A stretch of 64,000 nt of DNA from Terrirubrum flagellatum (GCF_022059845.1 NZ_CP091851.1:992001-1056000); one strand, 5' to 3'; positions 42,812 to 52,246 are shown, counted from the stretch's first letter. Notes: generated by a model from the sequence alone, not told the origin. Translations and numbers: made by a program.

Positions 42812-44089
42812 TCAAACCTGCGGTTCGGCGACGGCTCTTTCGCCAAGCCAAACCGCCATTTCGAGGATCGTGAGCAACGTCTCTCCTCGTTCGGACCATG
42901 CGCCGAGCTGCCGAAGCCTGCCAAGAAGCGCCTTCGCTAAAGCAAGCGGCGTCCGTCGCTGCTCGAGCGTGGGCAACGGCTCCCGCGACCAGAAACGCTT
43001 TCCATCGTCCCAGTAGCCGATACGGTCGAGAAACCGGACGCCGAAATACATCGCCTCGAAGGGATCATCGTCCCCGAAGCCATCTCCTTCGACACTTTCA
43101 GTGAGGCACCAGCGAAGCATATCGAGCATCGCCGCCCGCGCCTGCTTCTTCAGATCTTGCGACATGTAGGGCCAGCCGCGGAAGAATATCTGCACCACGT
43201 CGTAGTTGTGGTGGTTGCTGAATGACGTGCTCTCGTCGGGGCGCCAGCCATTGGGATAGATCTTGTCACGGATGCGGAGGGTCGTTTCCGCTAATCGATT
43301 CCAGTTTTCGACGTTGCCAGCCCGGTAGTTGACGTGATGGAAGGTGAACGAGAGATCCTGAACGATGAAGAGCTTGCCGCCCATGCGATACCATGGTCCC
43401 CAGTAACCCGTGCGCGGATGCTGGGTCTGCCGCATAAAGTCGGCATAAGCGTTTTCGAGCTGTTCGCCGATCGGGAACTCCAATCGCGGATCCTCGATGA
43501 GGGAGCGCAGATTCTCCTTGTAGATGAGCTGCGAAAGAGCGCTCTGGACCGCAGCGAGTTCGTCGCGGTTGTTGACGCCAGTTGTGGCGATATCCGAAAT
43601 CTGAAGCCGCCAGAGATAGTCCCGAAGCGCACCGGGATCAGCCAGCGGCTTCAGAAAACTCAGCTTCTTCGCCGTCGGGAGATTGAATTGCTTTGACTGG
43701 AGTTCATCGACTGTCGGCTGAAGCTTGCGATAGAACTCCGTCGCGCCGGGCCCCCAGGCGCCGTCCGCCTGCTGAGCGAGCGTCGATTGACTGCCGGACG
43801 TCAGCTCCTCCTGGAGGTCCTGAAGGCGTCGGTCAAATCGATCCCATTCCGTGCGATAGTTGAGAAGTCATTTCGCTTCGTTGCGCATCTGATCGGCGAT
43901 GTCGACCTTCTTGCCGGCTTTCTGCAGTTTATCGACCTGCTTGCTCAAATCCCGGAATTTCGCCTTTCGAGGATCGCGCTTCTCGGCGTAATGGACGTCG
44001 AATATCGCAAACTCATGGTCGATGAGCGCGGCGATGTCGGCGCGGGCGATGTCATCGACCATTTCGGCAGGGTGGCGTTCGTCGGTCAA
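42812..44089 (-). pseudogene. Unknown protein gene broken by an in-frame TGA at codon 74
   Basis: One reading frame runs from TTG 44089 (GAGGAG 6 nt upstream) to a TGA at 42812, but codon 74 (43870-43868) is TGA. The part before it ends DIADQMRNEAK and the part after it continues LLNYRTEWDRFDRRL with the same character, so a Trp codon (TGG) changed to TGA is the simplest reading. After the stop there is no ATG, GTG or TTG for about 128 codons until TTG 43483, so the C-terminal part is not readily expressed alone. The full product would be 425 aa: an N-terminal charged helical part, then an aromatic-rich part (RTGYWGPWYRMGG, DLSFTFHHVNYR, FSNHHNYDVVQIFFRGWPYM). No family was recognised; the texture suggests an alpha/alpha-barrel-like enzyme. 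GC is lower than in the neighbours. Confidence 0.65.
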
Positions 44090-44530
44090 GGAAATCTCCT
44101 CGTGATCCGTCAATAGCCGCCGTGATCGATTTGAAACGCAACCGTCAGCCCCGGCGTGCGCCACCTGATCCCATTAGCTATCTCAAAAATAGCTTCGGCG
44201 GGAAATTCTCATTTAGTATTGGAAGAAAGATCATATGGTCGACTGCTGATTGCGGCAATGGCCGGACGCGATCATGCCGACAATTCTCGTGATGGCGGAG
44301 ATCGCGTGAGAATTAAAGAGCGCAGATTCCTCAATGACCGATCAGAAGTCTCGCGGGTGCTGTGCTTTCCAGAAAACAGCTTTGAGCCGCGGCGGTGAAG
44401 TCGCCTGGCTTTCCTGTTTTCTCGCGCGCATGAGCGTTGTATCCGCCGCCGGGCCGCCGGGCGCCTGATCCGATTGAGGCGCGAAGAGCGCATGATATGT
44501 TGACTACAGACACGAAGAAGATCGGATGAC
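44090..44530. other. Lower-GC stretch without a supported gene
   Basis: This 441-nt stretch lies between the divergent broken gene and the luciferase-like gene. One 60-nt line (44161-44220) is only 40 percent GC, far below the window norm. It contains AGCTAT (44176-44181) and ATAGCT (44189-44194), a 6-bp dyad with a 7-nt spacer, about 87 nt upstream of the broken gene. A small rightward frame (44156-44398) shows no family content and is not called. Confidence 0.45.
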
Positions 44531-45550
44531 ATGAAAAAGATCGGATTCCTTTCGTTCGGCCATTGGGGCGCGTCCAGCCATTCGCAGACGCGAACAGCAT
44601 CGGACGCGCTTCTGCAGTCCATCGATCTGGCCGTCGCGGCGGAGGAGCTGGGCGCAGACGGCGCCTATTTTCGCGTGCATCATTTCGCCCGACAGCTCGG
44701 GTCGCCATTCCCTTTGCTGGCGGCGGTCGGGGCGAAGACCAGCCGCATCGAGATCGGCACCGCAGTCATCGATATGCGCTATGAGAATCCGCCCTATATG
44801 GCGGAGGACGCTGGCGCGGCTGATTTGATTTCCCGCGGGCGGCTCCAGCTTGGCGTCAGCCGCGGCTCGCCGGAGCAGGTGATCGATGGCTGGCGCTATT
44901 TTGGCTATGCGCCGCAGGACGGCCAGACCGACGCCGATATGGCGAGACGCCATGTGGAAGTGTTTCTCGATGTGCTGAACGGCAAGGGATTCGCACAGCC
45001 GAATCCGCGGCCGATGTTCCCCAATCCGCCCGGGCTGTTGCGGTTGGAGCCTTTTTCGGAGGGCCTGCGAGAGCGGATCTGGTGGGGCGCCGCGACGAAT
45101 GCGACTGCGGAATGGGCGGCGCAGCTCGGCATGAATTTGCAGAGTTCGACGCTCAAATTCGACGAAGGCGGCCTGCCTTTTCACGTCCAGCAGGCGGATC
45201 AGATCAGGGCATTCCGTAAGGCCTGGAAAGAAGCCGGCCATGCGCGCGAGCCGCGCGTGTCAGTCAGCCGCAGCATCTTCGCCCTGATGGATGATCGCGA
45301 CCGGGCCTATTTCGGCGCGAATGATGGCGAGGACCACTTCGGCTATATCGAAGCTCACAAGCGCGCGGTGTTCGGCAGATCATATGCCGCGGAGCCGGAC
45401 ATTCTTGTCGCGGAGCTGTCGAAGGACGAGGCGATTGCAGAAGCCGACACGATCCTCCTGACCGTCCCGAACCAGCTCGGCGTCGATTATAACGCGCATG
45501 TGCTGGAGGCGATTTTGACTCATGTCGCGCCGGCTCTCGGCTGGCGATGA
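44531..45550 (+). CDS. Luciferase-like (LLM class) flavin-dependent oxidoreductase
   Basis: A 339-aa bacterial-luciferase-family monooxygenase. TIM-barrel marks: GFLSFGHWG at the N-terminus, SIDLAVAAEELGADGAYFRVHHFARQ (30-55), IEIGTAVIDMRYENPPYMAEDAGAADLISRGRLQLGVSRGSPEQV (73-117) and LTVPNQLGVDYNAHVLEAI near the end. It would use reduced FMN and O2 to oxygenate a substrate that cannot be named. The start ATG has a weak upstream GGATG only. It stands alone, divergent from the broken gene, with no flavin reductase visible in the window. Confidence 0.9.
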   Translation: MKKIGFLSFGHWGASSHSQTRTASDALLQSIDLAVAAEELGADGAYFRVHHFARQLGSPFPLLAAVGAKTSRIEIGTAVIDMRYENPPYMAEDAGAADLISRGRLQLGVSRGSPEQVIDGWRYFGYAPQDGQTDADMARRHVEVFLDVLNGKGFAQPNPRPMFPNPPGLLRLEPFSEGLRERIWWGAATNATAEWAAQLGMNLQSSTLKFDEGGLPFHVQQADQIRAFRKAWKEAGHAREPRVSVSRSIFALMDDRDRAYFGANDGEDHFGYIEAHKRAVFGRSYAAEPDILVAELSKDEAIAEADTILLTVPNQLGVDYNAHVLEAILTHVAPALGWR

Positions 45551-45858
45551 TCGCAAGACGTCCGAGCGCCAAGGATGTGGCGCACCTCTGAATGCGGGCG
45601 AGACGCGAGCGTTGGCGTGCGCTTGCGCACTTCGCCGGCGATCATGATGTGACTGATTGCCGGCGAGGTTTCCCGGAATACGTCGCCATGGATCGCGTAG
45701 CCAGCCGCCGCGAACAGCTCCCCTTCGCCGAGACGCGCGCGAGGCGTCACCTCATCCTCGTTATTGCGGTTCTGCTCGTGGAGATCGGCGTAAAGGCGAC
45801 CCCGGTGGGCATGGCGCAGGCCGACGAAGCCACATACTTTGCTTCTCTCGCCCAACAT
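45520..45858 (-). pseudogene. Probable remnant of a Gfo/Idh/MocA-type oxidoreductase
   Basis: On the minus strand, from ATG 45858, the frame reads CGFVGLRHAHRGRLYADL followed later by LFAAAGYAIHGDVFRE and HIMIAGEVRKR. This resembles the first beta-alpha-beta unit of Gfo/Idh/MocA dehydrogenases (FVGLRHxHxxxLY, then GxPxxGD). After about 85 codons the similarity stops and the frame runs into the neighbouring gene. The middle (HEQNRNNEDEVTPRARLGEGE) looks scrambled, as after frameshifts. It is read as a truncated fragment, with chance similarity the alternative. The surrounding 45551-45909 region has no other gene. Confidence 0.35.
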
Positions 45859-45909
45859 TGATCTAACTGCTTGTTGAATCGCTGCTTTAGGCAAGGCTGA
45901 GGACCAGGA

Positions 45910-48900
45910 TTGGAAGCGTTCGCGATACTTGGCCTTGCGGTTCTGGGCTTTATGATCGCCGTCCCCTGGGCGGCGTTTTCGGCTGTCAGTCGGGCCAATC
46001 GGGCGCTTGCACTGATCGCAAAGCAACAGGTTGAGATCGCGCAACTCCGATCCGCTTTGTTCGCTGCTCGCGAGGCCGGCGCCCAACCGGATATTGTGGA
46101 GACGGCTGACGAATCCGTCGTCGCACAATCGTTGGCGCACGACGTCGAGCGATCAGTGGACGCCAGCGCGATCAGCGAGCCCGAGCCACAGGCGGCGCTG
46201 GCTGTTTCGCCTGAAGCAGTCGTTGAGCCTGTGTCGCTTAATGTTCTTCAGACGCAAGCGCTTGAGCCTGAGCCAGCGCCGGCGATTCCGGAAATGACGA
46301 GGGAGGTCGAAGCCGAGCTCTCGTCTCCGGCGATGCCTGCGCCCGGATCTGCGCCGATTGCGCGACGCAGCGATTTTGAAGAAGCCTTCGGCTCACGCTG
46401 GGCGGTGTGGGTCGGCGGCGTCGCGCTCGCGCTGGGCGGGCTCTTCCTGATCCGTTATTCGATCGAGGCCGGATTCTTCGGCCCGGGCGTTCGGCTGCTC
46501 ATGGGAGTCGCATTTTCGGTCGCGGCTGCAGCTGCGAGCGAATATCTCAGGCGAACTGATCGGATTCTTAATCTCGGCGCTGTTTCGAACGCGATCGGCC
46601 GATCCGGCGCGAACATTCCAGGCGTGCTCGCCGGCGTCAGCGTGCTTAGTGGTTTCGGCGTCGTGTTCGCCGCACATGCGATTTACGGCTTCATCGGTCC
46701 CGGCGTCGCTTTCGCGTTGATGGGCCTGATCGGACTCGCCGCGCTTGCCGCCTCGCTGCTTCACGGCCAACTCCTCGGCGTATTTGGCCTCCTTGGATCC
46801 TACGCGACGCCTGCTCTTGTCGCGAGTACGGCGCCGGATTTCTCCTCGCTGTCGCTGTTCCTCAGCTTCGTCACGATGGTCGCTTTTCTCCTGCATGGGC
46901 AGCGACCAAGCCGGCTGGTCACGCTCGGCGCGGTCGCCGGTCATGGCGTCTGGACGCTGTTGATCGCGCTGTTCGCGCGCAGCGTCGTCTGGCCGTCTTT
47001 CCTGCTCGTTGTGGGAGCTGTGCTGGGGCTGGCTCTGCTGAAGGAATGGCCGGCGTTCAGAGGACGTGCGGTGCGGACCGTCTGGCTGGTCGCAGGCTTC
47101 GATGCGATCGGGCTCGCCGCCATCGCGGTTCCTCTGATCCTGTCCGGGGTCCTGTGGGTCTCGGATGGCGGCCCCGCATCCATACATGCGGCGATCCTGA
47201 CGACGGTGCTGATCGCCATCATCGCAGCGGTCCGGCGTCGGGATCTTGCTCCGCTGGCTCCCCTTGCCGCGGCCGCGGCCGCCGGAATGATTTTGCTCTG
47301 GCCGAGCAGGGAAGCCGCGTTCGGTCTTTCGCCCGATATTTTCTTTCGTCTCGTAAGGCTGAGTTTCGAGGGCGACGCCGGCGCCGGAATCGGGTGGACC
47401 GCCGCGGTGATGGCAATCATTGTCGGCGGCCTGCCGTTCGGCGCGTTGTTGTTGCGCAAGGGCTCGGGGGCGGGGGGATTTGTCGTCCGCGGATGCCTTG
47501 GCTTCGCCTCGGCGCTCGGTCCGATCTGTCTGATGCTCGCTGCGGCTTTGCGCAGCAACGGCTTCGAGCGTTCGACGGGCTTCGCCGCTCTGTCGCTGCT
47601 GCTGACGATCGCGTTGTTTGCTGCCTCGGAGGCGTTGCTGCCAGTCGAGCGGCGAAACACGCGTGCGCGCACCAATCCCCTTGCGCTGATCGGCTCGGCC
47701 GCTTACGCCGCCGGCGGTTCGATCGCGCTTGGCCTCGCTGTAGCGTTCGTGCTGCGCGAAACCTGGCTTGTGGTCGGGCTCGCTGTCGGCGCCGCAGGTG
47801 TTGCTATCGTCGCCAGCCTGCGCCCGATCCCGCTTCTGCGCAGCATGTCGGCTGCGCTGGCGACAGCCGCATTCGCCCGTTTGCTCTGGCAACCGATCCT
47901 CACCGACATGGGCGCCTGGCCGATCATCAACTGGATCATCCCGGCCTATGCCGCGCCGGCTCTCTGTTTCGCCGTTGGCGCCATGGTTCTGCGTGGAAGA
48001 GAGGATCGCCCGCGAAGCGTTCATGAGGCTCTGGCGTCGTTCTTCGCGGCAGCCTTCGTAATGCTCGAAATCCGGCAGATCTTCGTGGGACCCGATCTCC
48101 GACCCGACGCCTTGCAGCTCGCCGAGCATTATTCCGGCGATCCGCGCAACAGACTCTTTGAAGAGATCGCCGCCTACATCGTCGCGATCGGGTTCATTGG
48201 CGCCGGATTGCAGATAATCGCTCGTCGCCTCGGCGGACGGATCTTTGCGCCTGCCGCCGATGTCGCAGCGGTTGCTTTGCTGCTTGTCAGCCTTGGTGGT
48301 TTTTGCGCTCTTCTCAATCCGCTCTTTGACGGCACGCAAGTGCTTGGTCCGCCGATTTTCAACCGGCTTCTGCTCTACGTCGTGGTTGGCGGCGTTCTCG
48401 GCGCGCTCGGTTTCCTGCTGGATCGCCGCGTTGCGCGCTCGCGCATCGGCGAATGCCTCAGCGCCTGCGCGATCGTGCTCGTTTCGCTTGGCGCTGTGCT
48501 GATCGTTCGTCAGGCATTCGCCGGCCCGCAACTCGCGCCGCAATCGATCGAGACAGTCGGCTTCGCCGAGGCCGTCATGGTGACGCTCGTGCTGCTTGCG
48601 CTCACGGCCGCAGCGCGCGTCTGGCGCGAGGCGGCGGAAAATCGCGTGGCGAGCTTCGCCTTGCGCGCGCTTGCGCTTCTGGCGATCGGATGGGCCGTTC
48701 TCATGCTCGGCCTCGTGCGCAATCCGATGATCGATCTGAGCGGCGTCTCTGGCCCGGTAATCTTCAACCGCATTCTCTGGGGTTATGGCGCGGCCGTTCT
48801 CGGCTTCGCCGGGCTGGCGCTATGGGTGCGCGGCGCGCAGCCGGAGATCGGCCCATCTCTGGCGAGAACCGCGAAGGGTGGGGCGCTCCTTGGCGCCTTC

Positions 48901-49653
48901 CTGCTGCTGCGTCACGGCTTCCACGGGCCGGCGCTGGCTTCGGACGTTCCGATCACGCTGGCGGAAGCCGGCTGCTATGCGTCAATCGGGTTTGTTGCGG
49001 CGATCGCCGTCATGATCACACGCTCGGTTCGGTTGGCCGGATGGTCAACCACCGCGAGCGCGCGAACCGCGGCCGTCTGTTCTTGCTCGATATTCGCGCT
49101 GTTCTCGGGTATGGTCGCGAGCCCTTGGGCGACAGGCGTTCCGCTCGCCGGGCCCATGATCTTCGACAACGCTCTCGTTGGCTACCTTGCGCCGTCCTTC
49201 CTCGCTTTCGTCGCAGCGGCCTGGGCGCGCGAATATATCGCTGCGCCATCGGCGCAGCGCGTGTTCGGAGCAACGGCGATCGTCGGCGCTTTGATCTATA
49301 TTCTGATCGAGGTCAGGCGCTGGTTCGTGGGCCCGAATCTGTTGGTCGACGCCGAAAGCGCTGCCGAGCTTTATCTCTATACCGTGGCGATCCTGCTCTA
49401 TGGTGTGACCCAACTCGCGCTCGGTTTTCGCCTGCAATCCAGGGATTTGCGGCTGGCTTCGCTCGCCGTCGTCACGATCGCTATCTGCAAGGCGTTCCTC
49501 GTCGACATGTCCGGCCTGGAAGGCCTGTTGCGGGCGCTGTCCTTCATCGGCCTTGGCGCATGTCTCGTCGGCATCGGGCTCGCCTATCAGCGCCTGCTGC
49601 GGCGAGAGATCGCGCAACAGGACCAAAGGGGCGACGCGCCGGTCTCGACATAG
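45910..49653 (+). CDS. Giant DUF2339 integral membrane protein
   Basis: A 1247-aa protein: one N-terminal membrane anchor (residues 4-27), a short coiled segment (RANRALALIAKQQVEIAQLRSALFAAREAG), an acidic A/P/E-rich linker (about 55-150), then a DUF2339 body beginning FEEAFGSRWAVWVGGVALALGGLFLIRYSIEAGFFGPGVR. About thirty hydrophobic helices follow, often separated by the repeated pattern VRxxFxGPxL (for example IRQIFVGPDLRPD, VRQAFAGPQLAPQ, VRRWFVGPNLLVD), which suggests internal duplication of a unit. Function of the family is unknown. TTG start at 45910 with GAGG 8 nt upstream. A long antisense frame over it was rejected. Confidence 0.87.
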   Translation: MEAFAILGLAVLGFMIAVPWAAFSAVSRANRALALIAKQQVEIAQLRSALFAAREAGAQPDIVETADESVVAQSLAHDVERSVDASAISEPEPQAALAVSPEAVVEPVSLNVLQTQALEPEPAPAIPEMTREVEAELSSPAMPAPGSAPIARRSDFEEAFGSRWAVWVGGVALALGGLFLIRYSIEAGFFGPGVRLLMGVAFSVAAAAASEYLRRTDRILNLGAVSNAIGRSGANIPGVLAGVSVLSGFGVVFAAHAIYGFIGPGVAFALMGLIGLAALAASLLHGQLLGVFGLLGSYATPALVASTAPDFSSLSLFLSFVTMVAFLLHGQRPSRLVTLGAVAGHGVWTLLIALFARSVVWPSFLLVVGAVLGLALLKEWPAFRGRAVRTVWLVAGFDAIGLAAIAVPLILSGVLWVSDGGPASIHAAILTTVLIAIIAAVRRRDLAPLAPLAAAAAAGMILLWPSREAAFGLSPDIFFRLVRLSFEGDAGAGIGWTAAVMAIIVGGLPFGALLLRKGSGAGGFVVRGCLGFASALGPICLMLAAALRSNGFERSTGFAALSLLLTIALFAASEALLPVERRNTRARTNPLALIGSAAYAAGGSIALGLAVAFVLRETWLVVGLAVGAAGVAIVASLRPIPLLRSMSAALATAAFARLLWQPILTDMGAWPIINWIIPAYAAPALCFAVGAMVLRGREDRPRSVHEALASFFAAAFVMLEIRQIFVGPDLRPDALQLAEHYSGDPRNRLFEEIAAYIVAIGFIGAGLQIIARRLGGRIFAPAADVAAVALLLVSLGGFCALLNPLFDGTQVLGPPIFNRLLLYVVVGGVLGALGFLLDRRVARSRIGECLSACAIVLVSLGAVLIVRQAFAGPQLAPQSIETVGFAEAVMVTLVLLALTAAARVWREAAENRVASFALRALALLAIGWAVLMLGLVRNPMIDLSGVSGPVIFNRILWGYGAAVLGFAGLALWVRGAQPEIGPSLARTAKGGALLGAFLLLRHGFHGPALASDVPITLAEAGCYASIGFVAAIAVMITRSVRLAGWSTTASARTAAVCSCSIFALFSGMVASPWATGVPLAGPMIFDNALVGYLAPSFLAFVAAAWAREYIAAPSAQRVFGATAIVGALIYILIEVRRWFVGPNLLVDAESAAELYLYTVAILLYGVTQLALGFRLQSRDLRLASLAVVTIAICKAFLVDMSGLEGLLRALSFIGLGACLVGIGLAYQRLLRREIAQQDQRGDAPVST

Positions 49654-49679
49654 CGAGCAGCCTCTTCCGCGTTGCTGAG

Positions 49680-49692
49680 AAGGCAAAGCCTT
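49680..49692. terminator. Weak hairpin between convergent genes
   Basis: AAGGC (49680-49684), loop AAA, GCCTT (49688-49692) in the 90-nt gap between the DUF2339 gene and the convergent epimerase gene, followed on the plus strand by AAAGTTGTTT. The stem is short, so this is only a weak terminator candidate. Confidence 0.3.
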
Positions 49693-49743
49693 AAAGTTGT
49701 TTGCGACCACCAGGCGCGTTCCGAGCCGCGTCAGGCGCCGTCA

Positions 49744-50415
49744 TCATCTTGCATGAGCGGCGAAGCGGCGCGTGATCTCGCGCGGATTCGTGATCGCGGT
49801 TCCGACGACGACCGCATGTGCGCCTGCGGCGAACGCTGCATCGAGTTGATCCGGTCTTTCGAAGCGACCCTCAGCGACGACAGGAACGGAGATCGCGTCA
49901 GCCAGATCCCGGATCAGCGCGATGTCGGGTCCGGCAACCCTGCGCTCTTCCGTTTCGGCGGTGTAGCCGGACAACGTCGTCGCGATGTAAGCCGCGCCCA
50001 ACTCGGCGGCGCGCTTTCCTTCGGCGAGAGTGGCGACATCCGCGAAAATGGGCTTTCCAAGCTCTTCGCAGATTTTCTGAAACAGCTCTTCGAGAGGTTC
50101 TCCAAAGCGCGGCCGCGCGGTCGCGTCAATCGCGATGATATCGGCGCCTGCGGTGGAGACCATCGAAGCGCTCGCGAAATCGGGTGTAATATAAACCGGA
50201 AAGCCTTCGTTCCAGCGCTTCAAAATCCCGATGATCGGCAAATCGCTAATCGCGCGAATGGCCGAGATGTCGGCGACGCCGTTGGCGCGAAGCGCTCTTG
50301 CGCCGCCTTGTTCGGCCGCCTTCGCCATGGCGGCCATATAGGTCGGACCATGGAGAGGATTGTCCGCACGCGCCTGACAGGAGACGATGAGAGATCGCGC
50401 AGGCAGGGCTCTCAT
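49744..50415 (-). CDS. nanE: N-acylmannosamine-6-phosphate 2-epimerase (NanE family)
   Basis: A 223-aa TIM-barrel epimerase. The family pattern is clear: SLIVSCQARADNPLHGP (8-24), GGARALRANGVADISAIR, LPIIGILKRWNEGFPVYITP (59-78), ADIIAIDATARPR, FADVATLAEGKRAAELGAAYIATTLSGYT and VPVVAEGRF. It would interconvert ManNAc-6-P and GlcNAc-6-P, or a related acyl-amino sugar phosphate. It overlaps the permease gene by 4 nt (ATGA) as the last gene of an SBP/permease/permease operon. No NanA lyase or NanK kinase is in the window, so the true substrate may not be sialic acid. Confidence 0.88.
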   Translation of the reverse strand: MRALPARSLIVSCQARADNPLHGPTYMAAMAKAAEQGGARALRANGVADISAIRAISDLPIIGILKRWNEGFPVYITPDFASASMVSTAGADIIAIDATARPRFGEPLEELFQKICEELGKPIFADVATLAEGKRAAELGAAYIATTLSGYTAETEERRVAGPDIALIRDLADAISVPVVAEGRFERPDQLDAAFAAGAHAVVVGTAITNPREITRRFAAHAR

Positions 50416-51269
50416 TTGACGGCTCCCGCTGTCATGCCGCTGACGAAGCGGCGCGACATTGCGAGATAGACAATCGATAGCGGCAGCGCAGCGATCGTAA
50501 GCCCTGCAAAGAGAACGCCCCAGTCAGTGGCGTATTCGCCCATGAAGACAGTCAACCCTTGCGGAAGCGTCTTGCGGCTGTCCGTCTGAATGAAGACAAG
50601 AGGGAAGAAGAAATCATTCCAGATCGGCACCGCATTCTGTATGGCGCCGATCACCATGGGCGGTGTCGACAGCGGCAGCATGATCGAGAGCATGATGCGG
50701 GGTTCCGACGCGCCGTCGATGCGCGCCGATTCTTCAAGCTCTTTCGGCAAGGTGCGAAGGAAGCTGGTCATAATGAAGATCGTCGATGGCAGGCCCATCG
50801 CAGTATAGATCATGACGAGCCCGAGGCGACTGTCGAGCAGGCTGAAATCGCGCAGTTGCAGAAAAAGCGGAATCACCGCGAGCTTCAGAGGAAGCATGAG
50901 CCCCGCCAGGAAGAACATCAGGATCGCCGAATTTCCGGGGAAATCGTAGCGTGCAAGCGCATAGGCGCCCATGACGCCGAGCAGCAGAATGAGCGCCACG
51001 GCGCCGCCTGTGACCAAGAGCGAGTTACCGAGATAAATGGCAAGATTCGTTTCCGACCAGATGCGCGAAAAATTCTCGACATTGGAAAAATCAGGCAAGG
51101 AAAAAGGGGAGTCGAAAATCTCCATGGTTGTCTTGAAGGCGGAGAAGACCATGAGAATGATGGGATAAAGCATCAGGATGGAGTTCGCTACGAGCAGCGC
51201 GGCCGCGATCGCGCCGATACTGCTCGATCGCGGGAAAAGCGGCGCCGAGTTCGCAGCCTCCGACGTCAA
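50412..51269 (-). CDS. Carbohydrate ABC transporter permease (MalG/UgpE type)
   Basis: A 285-aa permease. It begins SSIGAIAAALLVANSILMLYPIILMVFSAFKTTMEIF and has the EAA loop PKELEESARIDGASEPRIMLSIMLPLSTPP (about 174-203). TTG start at 51269 within the stop of the other permease (TTGA), with GGGAG 8 nt upstream. Pairs with the MalF-type permease; no ATPase is in this operon. Confidence 0.92.
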   Translation of the reverse strand: MTSEAANSAPLFPRSSSIGAIAAALLVANSILMLYPIILMVFSAFKTTMEIFDSPFSLPDFSNVENFSRIWSETNLAIYLGNSLLVTGGAVALILLLGVMGAYALARYDFPGNSAILMFFLAGLMLPLKLAVIPLFLQLRDFSLLDSRLGLVMIYTAMGLPSTIFIMTSFLRTLPKELEESARIDGASEPRIMLSIMLPLSTPPMVIGAIQNAVPIWNDFFFPLVFIQTDSRKTLPQGLTVFMGEYATDWGVLFAGLTIAALPLSIVYLAMSRRFVSGMTAGAVK

Positions 51270-52198
51270 AGCGCGATCTCCCGTTTGCGCAATTGCAGCG
51301 TGATGAACGTCGCGACCCCGGCAATGAAGATGAACATCAACGCGGCAAGCGCATTGCCCCTGCCGAAATCCTGAACGCCGGCGCTCTGGTTTCCGAAGGC
51401 GGTGCGATAGAAATAGAGCCCGAGAACGTCGGTCGAGCCATAGGGAGAGCCGTCGATACCCGCCATGATGTAGGGCAGCTCAAACCAGTTGAACGCGCCA
51501 ATGAAAAGAAGCGTGAAGGTCACGGTCGTCGAGGGCGCGACGAGCGGCCAGACGATGTTTCTGATGGTGCGCCAGACGCCGCAACCGTCCAGCTTCGCCG
51601 CGTCGAGAATGTCCCGCGGAATACGCTGCATGCCGGCGAGATAGACCAGCGTCGGAAACCCCACCCAATGCCATGCGTTGGCGAGGACGAGCGCTGAGAG
51701 CGCTGTACCCTCTTGACCGAGCCACGGTCTTTGAAGGGCGCCGAGCCCGATCCATGCGAGCCCCTGATTTACGAGGCCGAAATTCGGATCGAGGAATAGC
51801 TTCCACATGAAGCCGACGAGCGCCGTCGAAAGAATGACCGGCAAGAAGACGGCGGTGCGATGGAGCCGATATCCGAACGGTTCAATATAGATCAGCCAGG
51901 CGAGAAAGAAGCCGGCGGTATTCTGGACCACCAGGAGCGCGGCGAATACAAAGATGTTGTGGCGAAACGCGCGCCAGGTGATCGGGCCGAAGTGATCGCC
52001 GAACAGCACGTCAGCAAAATTCTGCAGCCCTACGAATTCGCCGCGCGCAAGGCCGTGCCACCGGAAGAACGCAGCGCTCAGCGCGGACAGGAGCGGCCAC
52101 GCCACGAAGACCGCCATGACCGCGATCGGCGGCAGCAGGAGAAAGGAAATCCAGCCGGCGTGGTCACCTGTCCAGCGGCGACGGGCTTTTATGATCAC
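51266..52198 (-). CDS. Carbohydrate ABC transporter permease (MalF/UgpA type)
   Basis: A 310-aa permease: WISFLLLPPIAVMAVFVAWPLLSALSAAFFRW as first helix, GLQNFADVLFGDHF, and the EAA loop PRDILDAAKLDGCGVWRTIRNIVWPLVAPS (about 203-232). GTG start at 52198, without a clear ribosome site. It follows the binding-protein gene by 48 nt. Confidence 0.9.
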   Translation of the reverse strand: MIIKARRRWTGDHAGWISFLLLPPIAVMAVFVAWPLLSALSAAFFRWHGLARGEFVGLQNFADVLFGDHFGPITWRAFRHNIFVFAALLVVQNTAGFFLAWLIYIEPFGYRLHRTAVFLPVILSTALVGFMWKLFLDPNFGLVNQGLAWIGLGALQRPWLGQEGTALSALVLANAWHWVGFPTLVYLAGMQRIPRDILDAAKLDGCGVWRTIRNIVWPLVAPSTTVTFTLLFIGAFNWFELPYIMAGIDGSPYGSTDVLGLYFYRTAFGNQSAGVQDFGRGNALAALMFIFIAGVATFITLQLRKREIAL

Positions 52199-52246
52199 GT
52201 TTTTGGTCTGACTCGATTTGATGAATCGCGGCTGCTGAGGCCGGGA

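Noticed and set aside
43868-43870. TGA in the unknown gene read as selenocysteine
   Set aside because: No convincing bacterial SECIS-like hairpin was seen just after the codon, and the context suggests a former Trp codon. A nonsense mutation or sequencing error is simpler.
44156-44398. Small rightward frame of 80 codons in the low-GC stretch
   Set aside because: No ribosome site or family content, and it lies over the probable control region of the divergent genes.
45592-45861. Rightward frame of 89 codons with one hydrophobic stretch
   Set aside because: No ribosome site; the opposite strand shows the more specific Gfo/Idh/MocA-like pattern.
46393-48543. Long open frame (716 codons) antisense to the DUF2339 gene
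   Set aside because: Composition is dominated by R, E, D, Q and G, no domain or signal is visible, and it mirrors the codon bias of the membrane protein on the other strand. It is a GC-driven shadow.
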